Assembly: GCA_025350325.1 (NCBI GenBank)
Contig: JANXYB010000018.1
Span: forward strand, 1 to 32,703
Length of the DNA stretch: 32,703 bases
Source: Acidobacteriaceae bacterium
Lineage (GTDB): Bacteria > Acidobacteriota > Terriglobia > Terriglobales > Acidobacteriaceae
Direction: 5' to 3'
Shown here piece after piece: positions 15,477 to 24,623 of this stretch. The notes beneath the pieces were generated by a model that did no database searches, was not told where the DNA came from, and saw only the letters and a list, made by a program, of their open reading frames with translations. The position numbers and the translations under genes were made by a program. Position 1 is the first letter of the stretch, and every line of letters begins with the position of its first letter.

Positions 15477-17074
15477 TGTTTGGGCGCAGAGACCTTCTAA
15501 AAATGGTAGGCGCGGGCGTAGCGGGGACAGTCACGCCCGCTGCGGTCCGCCCGCAGCTCGCGCAACAGAGCAGCCAATCAGCACCGATGTCCGGATTGTT
15601 CAGCGTGCGTCTATTTGGCGCCAAAGGCGACGGTGTCTCGATTGATTCGCCCGCCATCAATCGAGCTATCGATGCAGCAGTCGCGGCGGGAGGCGGCACC
15701 GTCCTGTTTACCGCCGGCGTATATCTCAGTTATTCGATCCGACTCAAAAGCAAAGTGGGATTGCATCTGGACAATGGCGCAACCCTGCTGGCGGCGTCCA
15801 CTCCGCTAGACGGCACCACTACCGGCGGATACGATATCGCGGAACCTCAAGGCGAGTGGGAGCCTTACCAGGACTACGGTCATAACCACTGGCACAATTC
15901 CCTTATATGGGGCGATGGGCTCGATAGCATTTCAATCACCGGACCGGGACTGATTTGGGGCAAAGGCCTGACGCGCGGTTGGAATCGTGAAGCGGGCCGA
16001 CCAGACACGACCAAGCCCGGCGTGGGCAATAAAACAATCGCCCTCAAAAATTGCCGCAATGTTTTGCTTCGCGATTTCAAGATTCGCGAGGGAGGCTGGT
16101 TTGGCATTCTCGCTACGGGCGTTGACAATCTCACCATCGACAATCTGCTGATCGATACCAACCGCGATGGCATCGACATCGATTGTTGTCGCAATGTGCA
16201 TGTTTCAAACTGCACCGTCAATTCTCCGTGGGACGACGGCATCTGTCCCAAGAGTTCCTTCGCTTTGGGTCATGCGCGCCCTACTGAAAATCTAACCATT
16301 ACGAATTGTTTCGTAACCGGAGGCTACGAGTTAGGCTCGGTACTTGAAGGAACATGGAAGCCGCTGGCACATCCAAGTCAGCCTACGGGGCGCATCAAAC
16401 TTGGCACAGAATCAAACGGCGGCTTCCGCAACGTGACAATTTCAAACTGCGTGTTTGAGAGCTGCAAAGGATTTGCATTGGAGTCGGTGGATGGTGCGCT
16501 TGTCGAGGACATTACGTTTACCGGCATTACCATGCGCGACATGCGCAGTGCGCCCTTGTTTCTGCGGCTCGGCACACGCATGCGAGGCCCGCAGGATGCC
16601 AGCCCGGGGGTGATGAAACGCATCATCATGAGCAATATCACCTGCTCCAGCGCGGTGAGTATGCCATGTATCCTCGCCGGCGTGTCAACGCATCCCATCG
16701 AAGACATCAAGATCAGCGCTGTTTTTCTTGAGCACGCGGGTGCAGGCACGGCGCAGATGGCTGCGCTGCTCCCAGAAGAGCGAGCGAATGCCTATCCCGA
16801 GCCGGAAATGTTTGGCGAACTTCCTGCGACCGGCATCTTCGCGCGCCATGTGCGCAACCTTGAGGTTAGCCATTTTGAAGTCGCAACGCGCAGCGCCGAT
16901 GCGCGGCCAGCGTTTTGGATGAGCGAAGTGGTGGGTGCTGATTTCTTCAATGTACGCGTGCCATCGGGCTCTGCGCATGCGTATGATCTGCGACAGGTCA
17001 AAGAGTTTCGCAGCTTTGGAAGCCGTCGCCTGGCCGATGTAAATCTCGACAACATAGAGGACCGCAAAATTTAG
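15476..17074 (+). CDS. Tat-exported GH28 family glycosidase (polygalacturonase-like)
   Basis: A 532-residue right-handed beta-helix enzyme. The N-terminus GRRDLLKMVGAGVAG is a Tat signal; the mature part opens with SVRLFGAKGDGVSIDSPAIN, the usual pectinase-fold entry. GH28 catalytic motifs: NRDGIDID (D231, D234, D236), DDGICPKS (D253-D254) and the substrate-binding RIK at 306-308. The GHG histidine motif is replaced by YELGSVLEG, common in exo-acting or rhamnogalacturonan/xylogalacturonan-type members. Repeated NVTISNC-type coils follow. The start is GTG, overlapping the AKR stop. Likely role: cleaving plant or microbial uronic-acid polysaccharide in the periplasm. Confidence 0.93.
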   Translation: MFGRRDLLKMVGAGVAGTVTPAAVRPQLAQQSSQSAPMSGLFSVRLFGAKGDGVSIDSPAINRAIDAAVAAGGGTVLFTAGVYLSYSIRLKSKVGLHLDNGATLLAASTPLDGTTTGGYDIAEPQGEWEPYQDYGHNHWHNSLIWGDGLDSISITGPGLIWGKGLTRGWNREAGRPDTTKPGVGNKTIALKNCRNVLLRDFKIREGGWFGILATGVDNLTIDNLLIDTNRDGIDIDCCRNVHVSNCTVNSPWDDGICPKSSFALGHARPTENLTITNCFVTGGYELGSVLEGTWKPLAHPSQPTGRIKLGTESNGGFRNVTISNCVFESCKGFALESVDGALVEDITFTGITMRDMRSAPLFLRLGTRMRGPQDASPGVMKRIIMSNITCSSAVSMPCILAGVSTHPIEDIKISAVFLEHAGAGTAQMAALLPEERANAYPEPEMFGELPATGIFARHVRNLEVSHFEVATRSADARPAFWMSEVVGADFFNVRVPSGSAHAYDLRQVKEFRSFGSRRLADVNLDNIEDRKI

Positions 17075-17090
17075 CGTTTCCCCAGCTTTT

Positions 17091-18413
17091 CTATCCCATC
17101 GACTGATGCGTCAGATCGCCTGTGTCCGGCGCGATTAAGATCCGAGAACTGTGGTGCCACCAACTTTCCGGTGACAGTGCAACTCGCGGTAACGGCTCCT
17201 TTTTGATCATTCTCTTGATGAAGTCAGCCAGCGGAGTCTCTAAAGGCGAGCGACTCGAGACCACGTCATACACCCCAGGCTCATAGGCCCCGGTGTCTCG
17301 CGTGCAGAGATTGCTCCAGTTAAATAAACCCAAAAGTCCCCACGCCGTCACCGACCGCACATCCACACCTAGACAGTACGCTTCATGGGCGTGTTGCCAA
17401 ATCTCTGCCAGCCATCTCATCTGTTGATCTGAATCGCAGCCTAGATGAGCTTCCGTTATTGCCACGGGTAGGTGGTACCTGTCCCAGGCTTGGCATAGTA
17501 TCGTCTTCGCGCCCGCGATGCCTTTCGGGCTCACGCGGACGGCCTCAACATCGACCAGGGGCTCGTCACCGCTGTCTCCGCCGCATAGGTACGGTGGATA
17601 AAGTTCAATCCGGTCGTCGAGAAACCTGTCACTGGTCACGTAGTAATTCAGACCGATGATTGATGGTGGGCATGGTCGCTCAGCAAACCAAAAAATTTCC
17701 TTTTCACTCAGGCCGTGTGTCAGCAAGAACAAGAAAAGCGGATGCTCGCGATTGACTCTGCCACAAAGTAAATCCAAGCCGATCCAGCGCCGGTGTTCGC
17801 GCTCGATGCGAAATGACTCGAGCCTGCGCGTCGACTGCGTCGTTCCCCCATCTTCTGTATGAATCAAGCGAGCTTCAGGTTGTATCGAGCGAATAGCTTC
17901 CATCGCCAGAACGATTCCTTTGAGCTGATTGATCAGCGCCCGCAGGTGGCTCCGCATTGATCGATGATGCGGATACCAATGACCATAAAGACACGCAAAG
18001 CGTGCCGTTGTTTGAGGCTCATTGACCGGTGTGTAATCCGTCACCCACGGATATCTCTGCGCCACCTCCAAACCGTATGCAGCGAGCTTCTCGGGAAACT
18101 CTGGATCGAGCAGATTGGTGGTCGGCGGGCCGCTGCCGTGATGCACTAAACCGACTACAGGATCGATCCCCAGTCGAAGACAGGCGCGCAAGCATCGATC
18201 CGCATAAGCCCACGAGTTGTCCTTTGCAAATTGCTCCCAGAGCACCGGTGTTCGCAGGGTGCGCAAACCCAAATTTGCAAATAACTCCAGGTCGTGATCG
18301 ACCCTTTGTCTGTGACCCGACATAGCCAGTTGATCGAAAAATATGTCGTCCACACGGTTGATCGTGCACTCTAAGCCGCCCCACACCTCGACTGGCGATT
18401 GCCAACTAAACAC
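17091..18413 (-). CDS. GH1-like (clan GH-A) glycosidase
   Basis: A 440-residue TIM-barrel glycosidase of the GH1-like group often annotated next to sugar-nucleotide genes. Acid/base glutamate: E132 in YTPVNEPQT. Nucleophile candidate: E321 in VAITEAHLG. It lacks a signal peptide, so it should be cytosolic. Start: GTG at 18413 with GGAG 10 nt upstream; an ATG just before it runs into a stop. Its stop is 16 bp from the stop of the convergent GH28 gene, and its start faces the fusion gene across a 166-bp divergent gap. Cytosolic placement and context suggest sugar-nucleotide or glycan remodelling rather than polymer digestion; this is inference. Confidence 0.88.
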   Translation of the reverse strand: MFSWQSPVEVWGGLECTINRVDDIFFDQLAMSGHRQRVDHDLELFANLGLRTLRTPVLWEQFAKDNSWAYADRCLRACLRLGIDPVVGLVHHGSGPPTTNLLDPEFPEKLAAYGLEVAQRYPWVTDYTPVNEPQTTARFACLYGHWYPHHRSMRSHLRALINQLKGIVLAMEAIRSIQPEARLIHTEDGGTTQSTRRLESFRIEREHRRWIGLDLLCGRVNREHPLFLFLLTHGLSEKEIFWFAERPCPPSIIGLNYYVTSDRFLDDRIELYPPYLCGGDSGDEPLVDVEAVRVSPKGIAGAKTILCQAWDRYHLPVAITEAHLGCDSDQQMRWLAEIWQHAHEAYCLGVDVRSVTAWGLLGLFNWSNLCTRDTGAYEPGVYDVVSSRSPLETPLADFIKRMIKKEPLPRVALSPESWWHHSSRILIAPDTGDLTHQSMG

Positions 18414-18579
18414 TATCGAATCTCCATGCAGGTATTGCGAAGATGCACATCTGACAACTATTACTCATGATGCCTGCGCGTCTCGCAAAGTTGGCTTCGC
18501 GGTCTTGTTCGTTTTGCAAAAGGCTCTGCACCGACCAATTTGCGCTGCTCAGCATCCAAGCTTAAAGGAGGCATGATTG

Positions 18580-21111
18580 ATGGAAGACTACACCGGTTCC
18601 CGTCCGCAGAACAGACTCGAGGAAATGATGAGAACGGCGCATGACAACGGTCCTGATAATTCAGCTAATTCGACAATCAACAACGGCGCAAAAACCAGCT
18701 CCGATGATCCGCTGCATTCTTCCTTGATACAAGGTGAGGTCCCGCCTCTTATCGTGTTCTCGCACTTGCGCTGGCACTTTGTAAGTCAGCGTCCGCAGCA
18801 TCTATTGAGTCGGGCTGCCGCCTCCAGGCCAATTTATTTCTTCGAGGAACCTTGTTTCGATCTAGAAGAGCAACAAGAAGTTGTTCACGGTGGAAAGCTG
18901 GAATTTCTCTCGGCACAAGAGTCACCGAACATTACCGTCATCCGCCCTCAACTGCGAAGAGGAACAGATACAGTGGCAGATCAACGTCGCTTGTTGGATC
19001 GGTTTCTTTCTGAGCGAAGGATCAAACGTTTCGACTGCTGGTACTACACTCCCATGGCTCTCAGCTTCACCGAACATCTGCGTCCGGAAGTAATCGTTTA
19101 CGACTGCATGGATGAGCTCTCGGCATTTGATGGAGCGCCTGTCGAACTGACCGAAAGAGAAAATCAGTTGTTCCGTTTAGCCGACGTAGTTTTTACCGGC
19201 GGCCGATCGCTTTACGAAGCGAAGCGTGATCGACATTCAAACGTGAAAGTATTTCCAAGCTCTATCGATGTTACGCATTTTGCGCAGGCTCGCAATGCTC
19301 AAATCGATCCTCCAGACCAGGCGTCCATCCCTCCCCCACGCGTGGGGTTCTTCGGAGTTCTAGATGAGCGGCTTGACATTGAATTGGTAGCCGAAGTGGC
19401 TAGACTCCGTCCCAACATCCATTTCGTACTTATCGGACCAGTGGCAAAAATCGATCCTGCCAGCCTGCCGCAAGCATCGAATGTCCACTATCTCGGAATG
19501 AAATCCTATCGAGAGCTGCCCGCATATGTCGCTGGATGGAGCGCGGCGATGATGCCGTTCGCGTTGAATAAATCGACGCAATACATCTCGCCGACCAAGA
19601 CCCCCGAGTTCCTCGCGGCTGGCAAGCACGTCGTCTCTACCGCGATCGCGGATGTGGTAGCCGATTATGGCGCATTTGGCCTTGTCGATATTGCGTCAAC
19701 TGCCGACGAATTCGCCCTCGCCATCGACCGAGCGCTCGCCAGTACAGACGACTCGATTTGGTCTCAGCGTGTTGATCGTAAGTTGGCACTCTCATCTTGG
19801 GATAGCACCTGGGCCGCAATGCACGCTGAAATCGAAGTGGCGCGTAGTGGAGGAATGGCAGAGGACCTTACCGGCGCAATGGACGACTTCACCATCCTCT
19901 CGTTACGTAACCATCTTGAGCGATATGACTACCTTGTCGTGGGCGCTGGCTTCGCCGGCGGGGTGCTCGCAGAGCGGCTTGCGACGCAACTCGGCAAGCG
20001 AGTGCTCATCATCGACAAGCGTTCTCACGTGGGCGGAAATACTTACGACTTTTACAATGAAGATGGCATTCTGGTCCATCGCTACGGACCGCACATCTTT
20101 CATACGTCATCGCAAATGGTGGTCGACTATCTCTCGCAATTTACTGAGTGGCGCCCGTATGAGCATCGCGTGCTCGCATCTGTAGATGGAAAACTGCTGC
20201 CCATCCCCATCAATCTCGACACGGTCAATCGCATGTACGGGCTCAACCTTGATTCGCAAGGCATGGAGAAGTTTCTCGCCGAGCGCGCCGAGGCGCGTGC
20301 TGAAATCCGCACCTCCGAAGACGTTGTCATTTCCCGTCTCGGCCGCGAATTGTACGAAAAGTTTTTCCAGAATTACACGCGTAAGCAGTGGGGTCTCGAT
20401 CCGTCGCAATTAGATCGCACCGTCGCCGGTAGAATTCCAGTCCGTTTCGACCGCGATGACCGCTACTTTTCCGACACGTTTCAGGCCATGCCCCTCAAGG
20501 GCTTCACCCATCTGTTTGAAAAAATGTTGTCGCATCCAAACATCTCAATCAAACTCTCGACCGATTACCATGAAGAGACGCGTCGCTACCCCTCGGCGAA
20601 GGTCATTTATACCGGGCCAATCGACGAGTTCTTCGACTACTGCTTCGGCCCGCTGCCATACCGCTCGTTGCGCTTCGAGCATAAGACTCTAGATCGTCCG
20701 TGGTTTCAAAAGGTGGGGGTGGTGAATTATCCCAACGAGCATGCCTACACCAGGATCACGGAATTCAAGCATCTCACTGGCCAGGAGCATGACAAGACCA
20801 GCATCCTTTATGAATATCCTTGCAACGACGGTGAGCCTTACTATCCCATTCCGCGGCCGGAAAATGCCCAACTGTACGCGCGCTATAGAGCTTTGGCCGA
20901 GGCGACCCCAGACGTCCATTTCTGTGGGCGGTTGGCAAATTATCGATACTTCAACATGGACCAAGTCGTCGCGCAGGCTTTGCATTTATTCCGCGAAATC
21001 GCGGAACAAGACGGAGCAAATATTGGACGTGGGCGCGCAGTCGAAGTTCCCGGCGCGACTTTGAGCGCATTTTCCGTTAGCCCCGACCGATTCAAGCTTC
21101 TCGAGAGTTAA
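18580..21111 (+). CDS. Fusion: GT4-like glycosyltransferase + UDP-galactopyranose mutase
   Basis: One 843-residue frame carries two enzymes. Residues ~50-430 resemble a GT4-type glycosyltransferase: VFSHLRWHFVSQRPQHLL, VYDCMDELSAF, VGFFGVLDERLD, and SPTKTPEFLAAGKHVV, the donor-binding segment. Residues ~449-843 are UDP-galactopyranose mutase: the FAD-binding YLVVGAGFAGG (from 451), HVGGNTYDF, RYGPHIFHT, YTRKQWGLDPSQL with its conserved arginine, GPIDEFFDY, and GRLANYRYFNMDQ. Glf alone is ~370-400 residues, so both halves are full length. AAAGGAGG 8 nt before ATG 18580 fixes the start. Glf turns UDP-galactopyranose into UDP-galactofuranose; the fused transferase may use it directly. No signal or membrane segment is seen. 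Confidence 0.93.
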   Translation: MEDYTGSRPQNRLEEMMRTAHDNGPDNSANSTINNGAKTSSDDPLHSSLIQGEVPPLIVFSHLRWHFVSQRPQHLLSRAAASRPIYFFEEPCFDLEEQQEVVHGGKLEFLSAQESPNITVIRPQLRRGTDTVADQRRLLDRFLSERRIKRFDCWYYTPMALSFTEHLRPEVIVYDCMDELSAFDGAPVELTERENQLFRLADVVFTGGRSLYEAKRDRHSNVKVFPSSIDVTHFAQARNAQIDPPDQASIPPPRVGFFGVLDERLDIELVAEVARLRPNIHFVLIGPVAKIDPASLPQASNVHYLGMKSYRELPAYVAGWSAAMMPFALNKSTQYISPTKTPEFLAAGKHVVSTAIADVVADYGAFGLVDIASTADEFALAIDRALASTDDSIWSQRVDRKLALSSWDSTWAAMHAEIEVARSGGMAEDLTGAMDDFTILSLRNHLERYDYLVVGAGFAGGVLAERLATQLGKRVLIIDKRSHVGGNTYDFYNEDGILVHRYGPHIFHTSSQMVVDYLSQFTEWRPYEHRVLASVDGKLLPIPINLDTVNRMYGLNLDSQGMEKFLAERAEARAEIRTSEDVVISRLGRELYEKFFQNYTRKQWGLDPSQLDRTVAGRIPVRFDRDDRYFSDTFQAMPLKGFTHLFEKMLSHPNISIKLSTDYHEETRRYPSAKVIYTGPIDEFFDYCFGPLPYRSLRFEHKTLDRPWFQKVGVVNYPNEHAYTRITEFKHLTGQEHDKTSILYEYPCNDGEPYYPIPRPENAQLYARYRALAEATPDVHFCGRLANYRYFNMDQVVAQALHLFREIAEQDGANIGRGRAVEVPGATLSAFSVSPDRFKLLES

Positions 21112-21115
21112 CGTC

Positions 21116-22993
21116 CTACCGCTGCATCTCCATCAACCGCTGCCGCCAGAGCAGCGCGGATGGATCGTTTTCACTTAACCTCGTGCCGCTTGTTGCCTTG
21201 GCAACTGAATCCCACGGAAGCTTTGCAGTGCGATCGGCGTAAAGCAGTCCATTGGTCTCTTGAAACGTGTCGGCAAACTGTGTGTAGCAGAATCCGGCCA
21301 GTGCAGTGAGCGGACGTACCACTTCCAGCAGAGCGGAATAGCGCGCCAACAAGTCTTCAGGTGTGTGGCAGCTACTGTATCCCCACGTCGGGTCGCCCTC
21401 ATCGCGAAGCGAAATTCCTCCGAACTCGGTCAGCACGATCGGCTGCCGTACCGATGCATCTCCGCCCAGCCGCAGCAGTCGTCCTCCGGGCCGCTCTAAT
21501 TCGAAAAGGCGAGCCTCGACCTCATCGATCCCATATCGTTTCCGGATGTGCTCGGGGTCGTCGTCGTAATCATGTATGCCGATGATGTCGGTTGCTACGC
21601 TTTCCCACCCATCGTTTCCGACCACGGGCCGAGTTGGGTCGAGCGTCTTAGTCAGGTGATATATGGCCTGCACAAAGTGGCGCTGAGCCGCGCTGTCGGG
21701 CAGATCCGGCACCCCCCAACTCTCGTTGAACGGGATCCAGGCCACTATGCACGGATGGTTCCAGTCTCGCTTTAAAACTTCTATCCATTCACGCGTGACC
21801 CGTTCCACCGAGCGTTGGGTGTAGCGGTAGGCACTCGGCATTTCTTCCCACACCAGCAATCCAAGATGATCGGCCCAGTAGAGGAAGCGAGGGTCTTCGA
21901 TCTTCTGATGCATACGCACGCCGTTGAAGCCGAGAGCTTTGACTAGCTGGATATCTTTAACAAAGGCTTCATCACCGGGTGCGGTCTGGCCGCTCCCTTC
22001 CCAGTAACCCTGGTCGAGCACAAGATGCAGCGGCCACGGCCGCCCATTCAAAATAAACCTGTCGCCCTGAGTAGCGATTGACCGAAGCGCCGTATAGCTC
22101 TTGACCTCGTCCAACACCACCCCGCCATCGCCAAGCAGTTTCAATTGAACATCGATGATTGTTGGCCGGGAGGGGCTCCACAATAGATCATTGCGAAAGT
22201 CGTCAATTCCCGGATCGGATAGCGCGATGGTTCTATGCAACTCCGACGCGGCGAGCGAACCGGCGCCCACGCTTCCCGACAGAAAAGAGTAACTGTCTTC
22301 GACCAGAACGTGATCGCGGACCCGCATCACGATGGAAAGCCGACACCCCGCCGGAATCGGCCCCGCGATCTGCACCTCAATACCTAACTCCCAGCGTTCA
22401 AGGTTAGAAGTCCAACGGATGGTTCGAATGCGGGTTTTATTGACCACCTCTAACCAGACCGTCTGCCATATACCGGTGGTCCGGGGGTACCAGATCGAAT
22501 GTGGTTCCAGTTTCCAATCCTGCTTGCCGCGAGGCTTTTCTAAGTCTGCCGGATCGTCCTCTGCGCGGACGACAAGCTCCTGAGGGCCAGCCTCGGTCAG
22601 TTCGTCGGTGATATCGATAGAGAACGGTGTATAACCCCCTTGATGCCGCGCGACCTCAATGCCATTGAGCCAGACTTGAGCCGCATAATCCACCGCACCG
22701 AAGTGCAAAATTACTCGCTGGTCAGCTTTGAGTGCAGGGCGATCAATGTGTTTTCGGTACCAGGCTGCACAGCAAAAAGTGGTGTCACCGATCCCGCTGG
22801 CCTCGGTCTCCAGCGAAAAAGGCACTAAAATTTTTGACTTCCATACGACCCGATCTGGCCTCAGGAGCTCGGCCGTGCGGTCGAATGCAAATTCCCACAT
22901 TCCATTGAGACATACCCACTCGGCGCGCTCGAGTTCCGGGCGAGGATAGGCCCAGGTATTGCTCGCAAAATGATTTTGAGTTGAATCATCCAT
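21116..22993 (-). CDS. GH2 family glycosidase (beta-galactosidase/glucuronidase-like)
   Basis: A 625-residue GH2 protein: sugar-binding jelly-roll domain (~25-185, with YTPFSIDITDEL and the GIWQTVWLE motif), an immunoglobulin-like domain (~188-300), then the TIM barrel with acid/base E424 in IPFNESWG and nucleophile E523 in VLTEFGG. It has no signal peptide. The ATG at 22993 (MDDSTQ) has CGGAGGA upstream and replaces an upstream alternative at 23059. The stop is 4 bp from the stop of the convergent GT-mutase fusion. Some GH2 enzymes act on beta-galactofuranosides, which would match the neighbour, but the substrate is not readable from the sequence. Confidence 0.93.
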   Translation of the reverse strand: MDDSTQNHFASNTWAYPRPELERAEWVCLNGMWEFAFDRTAELLRPDRVVWKSKILVPFSLETEASGIGDTTFCCAAWYRKHIDRPALKADQRVILHFGAVDYAAQVWLNGIEVARHQGGYTPFSIDITDELTEAGPQELVVRAEDDPADLEKPRGKQDWKLEPHSIWYPRTTGIWQTVWLEVVNKTRIRTIRWTSNLERWELGIEVQIAGPIPAGCRLSIVMRVRDHVLVEDSYSFLSGSVGAGSLAASELHRTIALSDPGIDDFRNDLLWSPSRPTIIDVQLKLLGDGGVVLDEVKSYTALRSIATQGDRFILNGRPWPLHLVLDQGYWEGSGQTAPGDEAFVKDIQLVKALGFNGVRMHQKIEDPRFLYWADHLGLLVWEEMPSAYRYTQRSVERVTREWIEVLKRDWNHPCIVAWIPFNESWGVPDLPDSAAQRHFVQAIYHLTKTLDPTRPVVGNDGWESVATDIIGIHDYDDDPEHIRKRYGIDEVEARLFELERPGGRLLRLGGDASVRQPIVLTEFGGISLRDEGDPTWGYSSCHTPEDLLARYSALLEVVRPLTALAGFCYTQFADTFQETNGLLYADRTAKLPWDSVAKATSGTRLSENDPSALLWRQRLMEMQR

Positions 22994-23156
22994 AGTTCCT
23001 CCGTGCAACAGGAGCAGTTCAGCGCGCTCGCTTCCGAAGGAATGAAAGCACCCACGCATGGTGAGTGCCTAGTATATCTGCGGTCTCCGCCGAAACGGTT
23101 TCTCCGTGCCGCGCCCGTTTACGCGGTCGGCCGCGCTAAACTGTTGCTACCGCAAG

Positions 23157-23501
23157 ATGAACCGGTTCATCTCTACCGCAACACTGGCATTGCTAGCGGC
23201 GATGCTGATCGAGGCCGGGAACTACTGGCTTGTCGGCTACCCGGCCAACGCCTCGTTCGCCGGTCAATCCGTGATCCTCGCCGTTCAGTGGTACGTAATC
23301 CATTTGCCCGGAGTGTTGGCGCTTGATCGTTCGCCTTTCCTCCAACACGCACACACCATAGGTTCAACGGTTTTGTTTCTGTCCGGCTGGTTTGATACGG
23401 CCCTGCTGATAACCGGCCTCATTTACGTTTGGCGTCTGGCCCGCCGCATCGCCGATAAGCTTTTCTCGCCCCAAACACCCATCGACCGAGATTTACATTG
23501 A
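23157..23501 (+). CDS. Small membrane protein of unknown function
   Basis: A 114-residue protein with about three hydrophobic helices (near residues 5-22, 35-53 and 68-92) and a basic segment after the last one (RLARRIADK). I do not recognise a family. A start at 23106 would place a non-hydrophobic, Cys-containing stretch first, so ATG 23157 is chosen; the ribosome-binding site is weak. The last bases overlap the TTG start of a 45-codon frame that also encodes a membrane peptide. Confidence 0.65.
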   Translation: MNRFISTATLALLAAMLIEAGNYWLVGYPANASFAGQSVILAVQWYVIHLPGVLALDRSPFLQHAHTIGSTVLFLSGWFDTALLITGLIYVWRLARRIADKLFSPQTPIDRDLH

Positions 23502-23635
23502 AAATCTTCCTCGCCATTCTGGCAATCCTCATACTCGCCGGCTCTATCTTTGCCGACTACAAATGGCGGCAGTGGATCGCCTCCCGCCGCCTCCTGCAAA
23601 ACGACCCCGACAATTCAACCTCGCGCGACCGCTGA
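23498..23635 (+). CDS. 45-residue single-helix membrane peptide
   Basis: A TTG codon overlapping the stop of the preceding gene (TTGA) opens a frame of 45 residues: KIFLAILAILILAGSIFA, a strong N-terminal transmembrane helix, then DYKWRQW and a polar, Arg-rich tail ending in SRDR. The 4-nt overlap suggests translational coupling with the upstream membrane protein. It is not a known small protein to me. The alternative is chance coding by a GC-rich strand; the helix plus charged tail argue for a real gene. Confidence 0.5.
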   Translation: MKIFLAILAILILAGSIFADYKWRQWIASRRLLQNDPDNSTSRDR

Positions 23636-23741
23636 AAGGAGCCAACCCGGCTCCGCTCTTCCCCAAAACCCGCCGGTCATCATCACAACTTTTCCCGACA
23701 GAAAGCCGTTACAATGACCTGAAGGGAGCCGTCAAAGAGCT

Positions 23742-24452
23742 ATGCATCGAGTCTTCGCGTCAGCCTTCTCCGTTAACGCCCGCCGCTCTGTTTCGTCAAT
23801 GAGGCTTGTCGCTGCGCTATTCGCCGCCGCCCTGCTGCTCACACCGGCTGCCCGCGCACAGTTCGGTGGCCCGCCTTCCACGACCGTGCACGACCCCGCA
23901 GCCCTCAAGCCGCCCGCCGGGGCCCGCGTCGCCATCGTCGAGTTTGAAGACATGGAATGTCCCGACTGCGCCACCGCCAATCCACTACTTAAAGAGGCAG
24001 CCGCCAAATACAACATCCCCTGGGTGCGCCACGACTTCCCGCTCCCCTTCCATGCGTGGAGCATGCAAGCCGCCATCAACGCCCGCTGGTTCGATACCAA
24101 AGGCAAGAAAGTCGGCGACGACTACCGCAACCAGGTCTTCGCCAACCAGACCTCCATCGTCAACCTTGACGCATTGCGCCAGTTCACCGAAAAATACGCC
24201 CAGGACCACAGCATCGCTCTCCCCTTCGCGATGGATCCCCAGGGCAAGCTGACCGCTGAAGTGAAAGCTGACTACGCACTCGGCCAGCGCATCGGCATCG
24301 AGCACACCCCCACCATCTGGGTCACAACCGCCAACTCCAAAGGCGCGCCCTTCGTTGAAGTACTCGACCGCACCAAGCTTTTTCAACTCATAGATCAGGC
24401 CATGGTCGACACCAAGGGCGCTACGCCCTCCAAGACGACCGCCCACAAATAG
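23742..24452 (+). CDS. Exported DsbA/thioredoxin-fold protein
   Basis: A 236-residue protein with a signal peptide (VAALFAAALLLTPAARA, cleavage after ~residue 39) and a thioredoxin-like domain: the active-site C73-P-D-C76 in EFEDMECPDC, a helical insertion, and the cis-proline loop EHTPTIWV (P190). This is the DsbA/DsbG-like DSBA oxidoreductase fold, acting on disulfides in the periplasm. The start at 23742 has AAAGAG upstream; the ATG at 23799 starts directly at the hydrophobic core but lacks a ribosome-binding site. No partner (DsbB-like or VKOR) is near. Confidence 0.9.
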   Translation: MHRVFASAFSVNARRSVSSMRLVAALFAAALLLTPAARAQFGGPPSTTVHDPAALKPPAGARVAIVEFEDMECPDCATANPLLKEAAAKYNIPWVRHDFPLPFHAWSMQAAINARWFDTKGKKVGDDYRNQVFANQTSIVNLDALRQFTEKYAQDHSIALPFAMDPQGKLTAEVKADYALGQRIGIEHTPTIWVTTANSKGAPFVEVLDRTKLFQLIDQAMVDTKGATPSKTTAHK

Positions 24453-24623
24453 CAGGCCGCGCGGGTTCCGATGAATTAGGTACCCACGTCGCCGCTGAGC
24501 AAATCTGAGATGTGGGCGTGTCAACTCCACCCCAGACGCCCCAGTGATCCCATCCGGCACCCGCCTCAGCGCTCTGGCTATTCTCGCTGACACACCGCGC
24601 CTGGCCGCGATTCCCTGTCCGCT

